From NCBI GenBank assembly GCA_030609245.1, contig JAUWCP010000039.1, positions 1-14,645 on the forward strand: a DNA stretch of 14,645 bases, read 5' to 3'. How positions within the stretch are numbered: the stretch's first letter is position 1; each line of letters starts with the position of its first letter. Position numbers and translations under genes: made by a program. The notes beneath the pieces were generated by a model. That model did no database searches. It was not told where the DNA came from and saw only the letters and a program-made list of their open reading frames with translations. Of the stretch, positions 7,036 to 13,302 are shown one piece after another. Source of the DNA: Hyphomicrobium sp. (lineage in GTDB: Bacteria > Pseudomonadota > Alphaproteobacteria > Rhizobiales > Hyphomicrobiaceae).

Positions 7036-8472
7036 CTATCCTCGAAACTGAAGGTTAATCAGGCGACCACTACGCTTGATGGCGAGACGCCACATGCGTT
7101 GGGGCTTTCTGGTGATCTCGTCCAGAACGGCGACATCGCTGACTTCTGTGGGCCCAACCCGCACGATAACATCGCCTGGCCGGAATCCGAGGCGGGCTGC
7201 CGCACCACCGCTGCGCACAGCAACAATAACGACACCCTCGGTCTCATCCAGCTCAAACTCTTCGGCCACGCTCGGCAAGATGTTCGACACACGCGCGCCA
7301 TCGAAAGGGTGGTCACCGGAAAGGTTGCGGACGTCGTCACGGCCCGGTTTGGGTGCCGGCACCAGCGGAAGATCGATATCAATGCGGTTCCCTTTGCGGA
7401 TGATCTGAAGCCGCGACGTCTTGGTCACACCTCGGGTTGTCAACCGGTAGAGCACCGAACGGGCGTCCGTTACCTCAAAGCCGTCCACACGCACGATCAC
7501 ATCGCCCAGTTTGAACCCCGCTCTCGATGCCGGCCCACGGTTTGTCAGGCGTACGATGACGGCGCCGGCAATGCGCTCCAGCCCCAGTCCCTCCGCCAAC
7601 TCGCGCGTGACGGTGTCGAGTTTCGCGCCAAGCCAGGGCCGCTCGATCTTGCGGCCCGCTAGTGCGCTATCGACGTAGAGCCGCACAAGGTTGGACGGGA
7701 TTGCAAAGCCGATGCCCACCGAACCACCCGTGCGCGAGAAGATCATGGTATTGATTCCAACCAGCTCCCCACTCATATCGACCAACGCACCGCCAGAGTT
7801 GCCGGGATTGATCGCCGCATCCGTTTGGATAAATACCTGCCGGTCCGAGCGTGCCACTTTCGTGCGCGTCAGCGCGGAGATGATCCCGCTCGTCACCGTC
7901 TGCCCCACGCCAAACGGATTTCCGATCGCCAGCACGAGATCGCCGACTTCAAGCTTGTCGGAATCGGCGAATTCGAGAAACGGAAAATCCTTCCCGCCAT
8001 TGTCGATCTTGAGAACGGCGATGTCGGTCTTTTCATCTTTTGTCACAACTATCGCGTCAAACTCGCGTCTGTCGGCCAGCGCAACGCGGATCTCAGTTTT
8101 GCCACGTCCTTTAATCACGTGCGTATTTGTGACGATCACGCCGTCGGGGCTGATGATGACGCCTGAGCCTAGCGAGCTTAACACCCGCTCGCGCGGCAGA
8201 CCGAAACCCTCTCCGAAGAACTTTCGGAAGATCGGATGATTTGCAAATGGTGATTGTGTCGTGCGCACCCTCGAACGCACGTAGACATTGACGACGGCCG
8301 GCGCCGCCTGGCGTACGATCGGTGAGAACGAGTGCTGAATTGCTGCTTGCGATGACGGCGGCTCCCGCCTTTGCGCCAGTGTCGGCGCACAGAGCATCGC
8401 CAGAACCGCGCAACCGACAGCCAGCGGGGCCATTCGTGCGTGAACCGACCGAAGCGTACGCAAACTCATCAT
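7036..8472 (-). CDS. Do-like periplasmic serine protease (DegP/DegQ type)
   Basis: The 478-residue precursor is a trypsin-fold HtrA protease of the envelope that degrades or chaperones misfolded proteins. A signal peptide is clear: basic N-region, hydrophobic core MAPLAVGCAVLAMLCA, and a likely cut after PTLA near residue 33. The catalytic triad is His118 (VTNTHVIKG), Asp150 (EKTDIAVLKID) and Ser226 (INPGNSGGALVD). Two PDZ domains follow, around 303-362 and 412-470, with GFKLGDVIVRVDG and GFRPGDVIVRVG. The frame opens at 8511, but ATG 8470-8472 has AGGAG 9 nt upstream and gives a proper signal peptide. Two dyads lie in its leader. It sits between the ribosomal cluster and rarA; assignment to DegP rather than DegQ is not possible from this alone. 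Confidence 0.95.
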   Translation of the reverse strand: MMSLRTLRSVHARMAPLAVGCAVLAMLCAPTLAQRREPPSSQAAIQHSFSPIVRQAAPAVVNVYVRSRVRTTQSPFANHPIFRKFFGEGFGLPRERVLSSLGSGVIISPDGVIVTNTHVIKGRGKTEIRVALADRREFDAIVVTKDEKTDIAVLKIDNGGKDFPFLEFADSDKLEVGDLVLAIGNPFGVGQTVTSGIISALTRTKVARSDRQVFIQTDAAINPGNSGGALVDMSGELVGINTMIFSRTGGSVGIGFAIPSNLVRLYVDSALAGRKIERPWLGAKLDTVTRELAEGLGLERIAGAVIVRLTNRGPASRAGFKLGDVIVRVDGFEVTDARSVLYRLTTRGVTKTSRLQIIRKGNRIDIDLPLVPAPKPGRDDVRNLSGDHPFDGARVSNILPSVAEEFELDETEGVVIVAVRSGGAAARLGFRPGDVIVRVGPTEVSDVAVLDEITRKPQRMWRLAIKRSGRLINLQFRG

Positions 8473-8489
8473 TCCTAAAAACTCCTGAT

Positions 8490-8504
8490 CATCTCCATGA
8501 GATG
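8490..8504 (-). repeat. Perfect 6-bp inverted repeat in the protease leader
   Basis: The arms CATCTC and GAGATG are separated by 3 nt and lie 17 nt upstream of the protease start codon, next to the AGGAG ribosome site. As RNA it would form a small hairpin; as DNA it could be an operator half of the pair with 8512-8527. Seen directly; the role is inference. Confidence 0.45.
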
Positions 8505-8511
8505 CGGTCAT

Positions 8512-8527
8512 GAACGGTCGCCCGTTC
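8512..8527 (-). promoter_or_regulatory. Perfect 6-bp dyad at the putative protease promoter
   Basis: The arms GAACGG and CCGTTC are separated by TCGC. On the minus strand the dyad directly follows a -10-like TATAGA (8526-8531), so it would cover the expected transcription start. That placement suits a repressor or regulator site. No convincing -35 partner is visible, so the promoter itself is tentative. Confidence 0.4.
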
Positions 8528-8620
8528 TATAGGACAAGGCCCAAGGCGGCGGAAGCCCAGGCAAATGAGTGCCGGGGCGGGCGGCGCAAATTCGCACCGA
8601 AGAATCGATCTTCAGCGCTC

Positions 8621-8639
8621 AAAAGGCCATAACAAGGCC
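8621..8639 (-). terminator. Weak terminator-like hairpin after the SDR gene
   Basis: On the minus strand, 35 nt after the SDR stop, GGCC, a 7-nt loop and GGCC are followed by TTTTG. The stem is only 4 bp, so this is a marginal call. A second short dyad, GAAGA ATCGA TCTTC, lies just downstream at 8599-8613. Confidence 0.25.
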
Positions 8640-8673
8640 GGCGCAGGGCACCGAGGCACGCGAGTTCCAGAAC

Positions 8674-9702
8674 CTAGATAACGCGCAGCTTCCGCAGGCT
8701 TTCGACGGCGGATCTGGCCGCCTCCTCGGCCGATCGAAACGACTGGTCAAGGATCTGTGTGGCCTTGTCATTTGACACCGACCGTGGATGTCCAAGGTCG
8801 GGAAGGACGGCTTTGAGGCGCCGGTCGATGAGCGAAAGCGCGCGCACAAGAAAATCGGGCATCTCGAATTTCGGCGCCTTTGATTTCAGATCGGGCAGAA
8901 CGTCTACCATCAGTTTTCCCAGATCGATCAGGCGCAAAAAGCCATTGGCCGAAATGAACCGCTGCCCGGCGGACTGCGGATGGACCATCGCCAATGCGTG
9001 CGTCACGGCAACGTCGCGCACGTCGCTCACGGGAAAACCGACCTTTGGTGTGGCCGGATAGGCCCCAATCCCCATCAACCGCAACACCTCGTGCGATGTA
9101 GACAGGTCCGGATCGAGCGCGGGCCCCAGAACGAAGGCGGGATTGACCACCGCAAGCTCTGGGGCGTCCGCGCGGCCTTTGACGAAATCCCATGCGGCGC
9201 GCTCTGCAAGCGTCTTGGAGATCACATAGGAGGTGATGTCGGGGCGGTCCGAGTTTGTCCAGTCCTCCTCGGTGAACACATGCTCCACGGGCACCTCGGG
9301 CCAAGGCAACGTGACCGCCACGATTGAAGAGGTTTGCACGACGCGCTTAACGCCGGCTCTTGTGGCGGCGTCCAGAACGCGCAGCGTGCCTTCGCGCGCC
9401 GGGCGAATGACGTCGTTGGGATCCCCTTCCTCCTTCAAGGGAAAGGGCGATGCGACGTGCAGCACGTGACTGCAGCCATCCATCGCCTCGTCCCAGCCGT
9501 CATCGTGCAACAGATCGGCAGCCACGAAATCGACGGAGCTGGCATCGACGCCAATCCGCGCGATGACGCGGCGCACCTCGTCGGCACGGCCAGGATCGCG
9601 CAACGTGCCTCGTACAGGGAAGTCGCGCCGCAGCAGTTCAGCAATGCAGTGTTTGGCGATAAAGCCCGATGCTCCCGTGACGAGAACCTTTGGGGTGGTC
9701 AT
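8674..9702 (-). CDS. Extended SDR reductase, dihydroflavonol 4-reductase/aldehyde reductase-like
   Basis: A 342-residue extended short-chain dehydrogenase/reductase with an NAD(P)-binding Rossmann fold. The cofactor motif TGASGFIA is at 9-16, the sequence SHVLHVASPFP (78-88) is the dihydroflavonol-reductase-like variant of the NAG strand, QTSSIVAV (123-130) carries the catalytic Ser, and SYVISK (158-163) holds the Tyr159/Lys163 pair. NPAFVLGPALDPDLSTS is a typical substrate-side motif of this branch. It likely reduces a carbonyl of a small molecule; the substrate is unknown. The ATG at 9700-9702 has an AGGGAAAGG stretch upstream. It is a single gene set between rplQ (169-nt gap, no strong promoter seen) and the protease (201-nt gap), which makes it look like an insertion into the usual gene order. 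Confidence 0.92.
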   Translation of the reverse strand: MTTPKVLVTGASGFIAKHCIAELLRRDFPVRGTLRDPGRADEVRRVIARIGVDASSVDFVAADLLHDDGWDEAMDGCSHVLHVASPFPLKEEGDPNDVIRPAREGTLRVLDAATRAGVKRVVQTSSIVAVTLPWPEVPVEHVFTEEDWTNSDRPDITSYVISKTLAERAAWDFVKGRADAPELAVVNPAFVLGPALDPDLSTSHEVLRLMGIGAYPATPKVGFPVSDVRDVAVTHALAMVHPQSAGQRFISANGFLRLIDLGKLMVDVLPDLKSKAPKFEMPDFLVRALSLIDRRLKAVLPDLGHPRSVSNDKATQILDQSFRSAEEAARSAVESLRKLRVI

Positions 9703-9871
9703 GGCCTTTCCCTACCGTCGCTGAAGCATTCTTAAATTACGCTGCCGTCTTTCCCGGAAGCGGACACCTCATGGCCGACCCGCGGCGGTGCGACTGTGTA
9801 GCATCGGAGGTGGATCAATAGCGCTCCGGCGCGGCGAGCACCAGGGCATTAGGACGCCGATGAGCGTCACA

Positions 9872-10297
9872 TCAGCCTTCGGCTTGTGCCGATACGGAGG
9901 CCTCGTGACGTTCTCTGTCCTCCTTGCCCTTTACGGAGGGGTCACGGTCCACCAATTCGATCACCGCGCGAGGGGCATTATCGCCATAGCGAAAGCCAGC
10001 CTTCAGAACACGCGTGTAGCCCCCCGCACGGTCCTTGTAGCGCGGGCCCAACGTATCGAAGAGCTTCTTGACCATGTCCTCGTCGCGCAACCTGCTGGCG
10101 GCGAGGCGCCGGGAGTTTAGGTCCCCGCGCTTGGCGAGCGTGATGTACTTGTCCATCACGCGCTTGAGGTCTTTGGCCTTGTGCAGGGTCGTCACGATCT
10201 GTTCGTGACGGATGAGGGAGGCCGCCATGTTGGAGAACATGGCCTGGCGGTGCCCGCTATCGCGACTAAATCGCCGCCCTAGCTTCCTGTGTCGCAT
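9872..10297 (-). CDS. rplQ: 50S ribosomal protein L17
   Basis: A 141-residue L17, a protein of the large ribosomal subunit near the exit tunnel. The N-terminus MRHRKLGRRFSRDSGHRQAM and the stretch NMAASLIRHEQIVTTLHKAKDLKRVMDK (about 23-50) are family hallmarks, with GPRYKDRAGGYTRVLKAGFRYGDNAPRAVIEL following. The C-terminal tail is charged and low in complexity, as is usual in alphaproteobacteria. ATG at 10295-10297 has AAGGA about 6 nt upstream. It ends the secY-to-rplQ cluster. In the 169 nt after it I see only short stems without a T-run, so no clear operon terminator. Confidence 0.98.
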   Translation of the reverse strand: MRHRKLGRRFSRDSGHRQAMFSNMAASLIRHEQIVTTLHKAKDLKRVMDKYITLAKRGDLNSRRLAASRLRDEDMVKKLFDTLGPRYKDRAGGYTRVLKAGFRYGDNAPRAVIELVDRDPSVKGKEDRERHEASVSAQAEG

Positions 10298-10322
10298 ACT
10301 ACTTCCTTTTCGTTGTCGAATG

Positions 10323-10342
10323 GCGAGGTTCTGCTGCCTCGC
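10323..10342 (-). repeat. 6-bp hairpin in the rpoA-rplQ gap
   Basis: The arms GCGAGG and CCTCGC enclose 8 nt, 26 nt before the rplQ start. There is no T-run after it, so it is unlikely to stop transcription; it may set RNA stability or L17 synthesis. A second, larger nested repeat lies in the same gap at 10367-10413. Confidence 0.45.
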
Positions 10343-10366
10343 GTTTGATCAGTCTTTGGCAATAAG

Positions 10367-10413
10367 AAATCGGCGATAGGTCCTCCTGCTTGCCTACTGC
10401 CTAGCTCCGATTT
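10367..10413 (-). terminator. Nested stem-loop after rpoA, attenuator-like
   Basis: The arms AAATCGG (10367-10373) and CCGATTT (10407-10413) form a 7-bp stem, with an inner TAGG/CCTA pair around a 12-nt loop. On the minus strand it begins about 10 nt after the rpoA stop and its 3' arm runs into a T-rich stretch, TTTCTTATTG. It could act as a leaky terminator lowering rplQ relative to rpoA. The long interrupted loop makes this uncertain. Confidence 0.3.
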
Positions 10414-10422
10414 TTGGGAAGC

Positions 10423-11448
10423 TCAGTATTGATCTTCGAAGCGCTTGGCCAGCTCCTCGATGTTGTCAGGCGGCCAGTTGGGCACTTCCATGCCCAGGTG
10501 CAGCCCCATGGAGGCCAAAACCTCCTTGATCTCGTTCAGGGACTTGCGCCCAAAATTCGGCGTCCTCAGCATCTCCGCCTCGGTCTTTTGAATTAGGTCG
10601 CCGATGTAAACGATGTTGTCATTTTTCAAGCAATTGGCTGAGCGTACGGAGAGTTCCAGCTCGTCGACCTTCTTCAAAAGTGCTGCATTGAAGGCCAGTT
10701 CCGGATGGTGCGCTTCTTCGACAGCCTTCTTGGGCTCCTCGAAATTGATGAAAACGGCGAGCTGGTCCTGCAGAATGCGCGCAGCGAGCGCAACGGCATC
10801 CTCAGCCGTCACCGAGCCGTCCGTCTCCACCGACAGAGTCAGCTTGTCGTAGTCGAGGATCTGGCCTTCACGTGTGTTCTCGACCTTGTAGGAGACCTTC
10901 TTGACCGGGCTGTAGAGGCTGTCCACCGGCACCAAGCCGATCGGCGCGTCCTCTGGACGGTTGCGGTCGGCGGGCACATAGCCCTTGCCCATGTCGGCAA
11001 TGAACTCCATCCGGATCGATGCGCCTTCATCTAGCGTGCAAATGACATGATCTGGATTGAGGATCTCCACATCTGAGCCCACCTCGATGTCCTTGGCCCG
11101 CGCCGGTCCGCCGCCCTCTTTCTTGAGGACCATGCGCTTCACACCCTCAGAGTGCACGCGCAGGGCGATCTCCTTGATGTTGAGGATGATGTTCGTCACA
11201 TCCTCGCGCACGCCTGGGATTGAGGAAAACTCGTGTAGAACGCCGTCGATCTGCACAGTCTTGATCGCCGCGCCCTGCAGCGACGACAGCAACACACGCC
11301 GCAGCGCGTTGCCAAGCGTCATGCCGAAACCGCGCTCTAACGGCTCGGCAACAACCGTGGCCAGCTTTTCACGGTCACGACCTGGCGTCACCTCGAGCTT
11401 GGTCGGCTTGATCAAGTCTTGCCAGTTTTTTTGCAGCACGTTTACCAC
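10423..11448 (-). CDS. rpoA: DNA-directed RNA polymerase subunit alpha
   Basis: The 341-residue alpha subunit starts assembly of RNA polymerase and contacts UP elements and activators. The N-terminal domain (about 1-235) shows KLEVTPGRDREKLATVVAEP, GFGMTLGNALRRVLLSSLQG and the dimerisation region. A linker leads to the C-terminal domain (about 260-335) with ELSVRSANCLKNDNI, YIGDLIQKTE and FGRKSLNEIKEVL; the Arg, Asn, Lys and Ser residues for DNA contact are in place. The start is GTG at 11446-11448, with GAGGA 5 nt upstream; a second in-frame GTG three codons on is less well placed. It is separated from rpsK by 129 nt and from rplQ by 125 nt, wider than usual in such clusters, and both gaps hold inverted repeats. 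Confidence 0.98.
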   Translation of the reverse strand: MVNVLQKNWQDLIKPTKLEVTPGRDREKLATVVAEPLERGFGMTLGNALRRVLLSSLQGAAIKTVQIDGVLHEFSSIPGVREDVTNIILNIKEIALRVHSEGVKRMVLKKEGGGPARAKDIEVGSDVEILNPDHVICTLDEGASIRMEFIADMGKGYVPADRNRPEDAPIGLVPVDSLYSPVKKVSYKVENTREGQILDYDKLTLSVETDGSVTAEDAVALAARILQDQLAVFINFEEPKKAVEEAHHPELAFNAALLKKVDELELSVRSANCLKNDNIVYIGDLIQKTEAEMLRTPNFGRKSLNEIKEVLASMGLHLGMEVPNWPPDNIEELAKRFEDQY

Positions 11449-11543
11449 GGGGATCCTCGCTTATCGCGTGGTCTGCATCATATCAAATCCGCAGCCACAT
11501 CAGTGGGGTACCCGATCACCATAATTGGCGATCGCAAAGCCGG

Positions 11544-11567
11544 GGCTGGCGATGCCAAATGCCAGCC
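11544..11567 (-). repeat. Perfect 7-bp hairpin in the rpsK-rpoA gap
   Basis: The arms GGCTGGC and GCCAGCC flank a 10-nt loop, 10 nt after the rpsK stop. GC-rich and stable, but with no T-run downstream, so it is more likely an RNA stability or processing element than a terminator. Seen directly; the role is inferred. Confidence 0.5.
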
Positions 11568-11577
11568 ACACGGCACA

Positions 11578-11979
11578 TCATACGCGCCGGCGCTTACGCG
11601 GTCGGCAACCGTTATGCGGAATGGGAGTCACGTCACGAATGGCCGTGATCTGAAAGCCGACGGCTTGCAGCGCACGCAGCGCCGACTCGCGGCCAGAACC
11701 AGGGCCGCACACCTGGACCTCCAGGATCTTCATGCCGTGATCCATGGCCTTCTTGCCGGCATCCTCCGCGGCAACCTGCGCCGCATAGGGTGTCGACTTG
11801 CGCGAGCCCTTGAAGCCTTTTGTTCCCGACGAAGACCAGGCGATTGTGTTGCCCTGAGCGTCTGTGATCGTGATCATCGTGTTGTTGAACGAGGCGCGAA
11901 CGTGTGCAACGCCGGATGTGATGTTCTTTTTCTCGCGACGGCGGACCCTTGTGCGCCCCGAGGTCTGCTCTTTAGCCAT
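11578..11979 (-). CDS. rpsK: 30S ribosomal protein S11
   Basis: A 133-residue S11, part of the platform of the small subunit where it helps hold mRNA near the exit site. Diagnostic stretches are KKNITSGVAHVRASFNNTMITITD (about 17-40), NTIAWSSSGTKGFKGSRKSTPYAAQ (about 44-68), VQVCGPGSGRESALRAL and the end IPHNGCRPRKRRRV. Length is normal. ATG at 11977-11979 is preceded by GGGAG about 10 nt upstream. It follows rpsM after 89 nt, a gap that contains a strong hairpin. Confidence 0.98.
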   Translation of the reverse strand: MAKEQTSGRTRVRRREKKNITSGVAHVRASFNNTMITITDAQGNTIAWSSSGTKGFKGSRKSTPYAAQVAAEDAGKKAMDHGMKILEVQVCGPGSGRESALRALQAVGFQITAIRDVTPIPHNGCRPRKRRRV

Positions 11980-12030
11980 TTCGTCAGGTCTCCCAAGACC
12001 GCGCTCTGCACGGCTCCCGTCATACGCAAA

Positions 12031-12056
12031 CGGGGACTAGCCGACGGCCGTCCCCG
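12031..12056 (-). repeat. Strong hairpin in the rpsM-rpsK gap
   Basis: The arms CGGGGAC and GTCCCCG (7 bp) flank a 12-nt centre that can itself pair as GGCC/GGCT around a 3-nt loop with one bulge, giving an 11-bp stem on the minus strand. It begins 12 nt after the rpsM stop and is followed by GTTTGCG, a poor T-tract. Likely an attenuator or an RNA-stabilising stem. Confidence 0.5.
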
Positions 12057-12068
12057 ATGATTGCAGCG

Positions 12069-12440
12069 TCAAGCTCTCTTCTTGCCCGCGATTGCCCTTG
12101 CCGGGCCTTTGCGAGTGCGCGCGTTCGTGTGCGTGCGTTGGCCGTGCACCGGCAGCCCTTTGCGGTGGCGCAGCCCACGGTAGCAGCCTAGATCCATAAG
12201 GCGCTTGATATTGGTGATTACTTCACGGCGCAGATCGCCCTCAACCAAGTAGTCGCGGTCGATCGACTCGCGGATTTGCAGAACCTCGGCGTCGGTCAGC
12301 TGGTTGACACGGCGCTCGTCGGGAACACCTACTTTGCCACAGATGTCCTTCGCGAACTTGGGTCCGATGCCGTGAATATATTGAAGCGCTATGACGACGC
12401 GCTTCTGCGTCGGAATGTTGACGCCTGCGATACGGGCCAC
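12069..12440 (-). CDS. rpsM: 30S ribosomal protein S13
   Basis: A 123-residue S13, a head protein of the small subunit that contacts the large subunit and the P-site tRNA. MARIAGVNIPTQKRVVIALQ opens the protein, YIHGIGPKFAKDIC carries the helix-two-turn-helix, and the C-terminal GLRHRKGLPVHGQRTHTNARTRKG tail is the tRNA-contacting basic extension. The start is GTG at 12438-12440 with AGGAGA about 5-6 nt upstream, a strong site that settles the choice. A promoter and a structured leader of about 145 nt precede it, so rpsM likely heads its own transcription unit in addition to read-through from adk. Confidence 0.98.
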   Translation of the reverse strand: MARIAGVNIPTQKRVVIALQYIHGIGPKFAKDICGKVGVPDERRVNQLTDAEVLQIRESIDRDYLVEGDLRREVITNIKRLMDLGCYRGLRHRKGLPVHGQRTHTNARTRKGPARAIAGKKRA

Positions 12441-12587
12441 ACTTCTCTCCTGAACTTAGGGCAGTGGCCGTACCCGGGTTAACATCCCGGATGCAGGCAC
12501 CCGCCTTGCATTAATCCCACGCGAAAAACGCACCACACTCCGGCCCGCAGGCTACCGGACCAGACCTCATAAAGGGCGCGTTATGAA
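12441..12587 (-). promoter_or_regulatory. Structured 5' leader of the rpsM operon
   Basis: Downstream of the predicted promoter the minus strand carries several short inverted repeats: CATAA/TTATG, CCGG/CCGG around 11 nt, CATCC G GGATG, and CCGGG/CCCGG around 7 nt close to the ribosome site. Such a leader could serve feedback control by a ribosomal protein. It does not obviously match the S4-binding pseudoknot of the enterobacterial alpha operon, and no covariation evidence is available here. Confidence 0.35.
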
Positions 12588-12620
12588 ACGCGGACTTGTA
12601 ACTGAGCAACAGGTCCGCGT
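12588..12620 (-). repeat. 8-bp dyad overlapping the rpsM promoter
   Basis: The arms ACGCGGAC (12588-12595) and GTCCGCGT (12613-12620) are perfect and 17 nt apart. On the minus strand one arm overlaps the end of the -35 box and the other begins at the last base of the -10 box. This could be an operator, or a weak terminator for adk, since TTTCATAA follows the second arm. Confidence 0.45.
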
Positions 12621-12623
12621 CAA
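12595..12623 (-). promoter_or_regulatory. Sigma70-type promoter upstream of rpsM
   Basis: On the minus strand TTGACG (12618-12623) and TACAAG (12595-12600) are separated by exactly 17 nt, with an A-rich run just upstream (AAAAAA, then GTTTTC). Transcription would start near 12588, giving a leader of about 145 nt before rpsM. The -35 box matches five of six consensus bases and the -10 four of six. Confidence 0.6.
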
Positions 12624-12651
12624 TCCGGCGAAAACGGCTTTTTTGGGGCGG

Positions 12652-13302
12652 TCAGCTGTGAGCTAAGACTGCCTCGATTTGGCTGGAAACCTCCGAAATT
12701 GGGGCCATTCCATCGACGCTCCTGAGTTTATCCTTAGCGAAGTAGTAGCCGATGAGAGGCGATGTCTCGCGATAATAGGCCATAAGCCGGTTTCTGACCG
12801 TCTCGGCGTTGTCGTCCTTGCGGCGAATGAACTCAGTCGATCCGCAGCGGTCACACACGCCGGGCACCTTCGGCTTGTGATTGGTGTCGTGAAAGCTCGC
12901 CCCGCAGTCGGCACACATGTATCGCCCCGATATCCGGTCGATCAGGACTGCGTCATCCACCTTGATCTCGATCACCGCGTCTAACTGTTTGCCCTGGGCC
13001 TGCAACAGGTTGTCGAGCGCGGCAGCTTGGTTAAGGGTGCGTGGAAAACCGTCGAGGATAAAACCATTGGCGCAATCGGAAGCGGAGAGACGCTCGGCAA
13101 CGATGCTGATGACGATCTCGTCTGGGACGAGGCCGCCGGCTTCCATGACTGCGCTCGCCTCCTCACCGATCCGTGTATCGGCCTTCACCGCCTCGCGCAG
13201 CATGTCGCCGGTTGAAAGCTGCACCAACCCCCGCTTCTGGGTAATAACTTCGGCTTGCGTTCCTTTGCCTGCTCCCGGTGGCCCCAGCAGGATCAGGTTC
13301 AT
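12652..13302 (-). CDS. adk: Adenylate kinase with zinc-type LID
   Basis: A 216-residue cytosolic adenylate kinase (ATP + AMP to 2 ADP), long type. The P-loop GPPGAGKGTQ is at 7-16, the AMP-site STGDMLREAV at 30-39, GFILDGFPRTLNQA at 80-93, and the LID domain (about 122-159) contains two CxxC pairs, Cys130/Cys133 and Cys150/Cys153, the four-cysteine set that binds a structural metal in zinc-type adenylate kinases. The ATG at 13300-13302 overlaps the secY stop as ATGA, and GAGAGG lies 6 nt upstream. The usual position directly after secY is kept. After the stop there are about 30 nt before the rpsM promoter, with no clear terminator. Confidence 0.98.
   Translation of the reverse strand: MNLILLGPPGAGKGTQAEVITQKRGLVQLSTGDMLREAVKADTRIGEEASAVMEAGGLVPDEIVISIVAERLSASDCANGFILDGFPRTLNQAAALDNLLQAQGKQLDAVIEIKVDDAVLIDRISGRYMCADCGASFHDTNHKPKVPGVCDRCGSTEFIRRKDDNAETVRNRLMAYYRETSPLIGYYFAKDKLRSVDGMAPISEVSSQIEAVLAHS

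Noticed and set aside
11419..12060. A 213-codon open frame on the plus strand
   Set aside because: It runs opposite rpsK and its flanks; S11 is certain on the minus strand, and the plus-strand translation is arginine-rich without any recognisable domain.
12628..12644. Stem CCG/CGG followed by T6 on the plus strand, terminator-like
   Set aside because: Stem of only 3 bp, and no plus-strand gene ends here.
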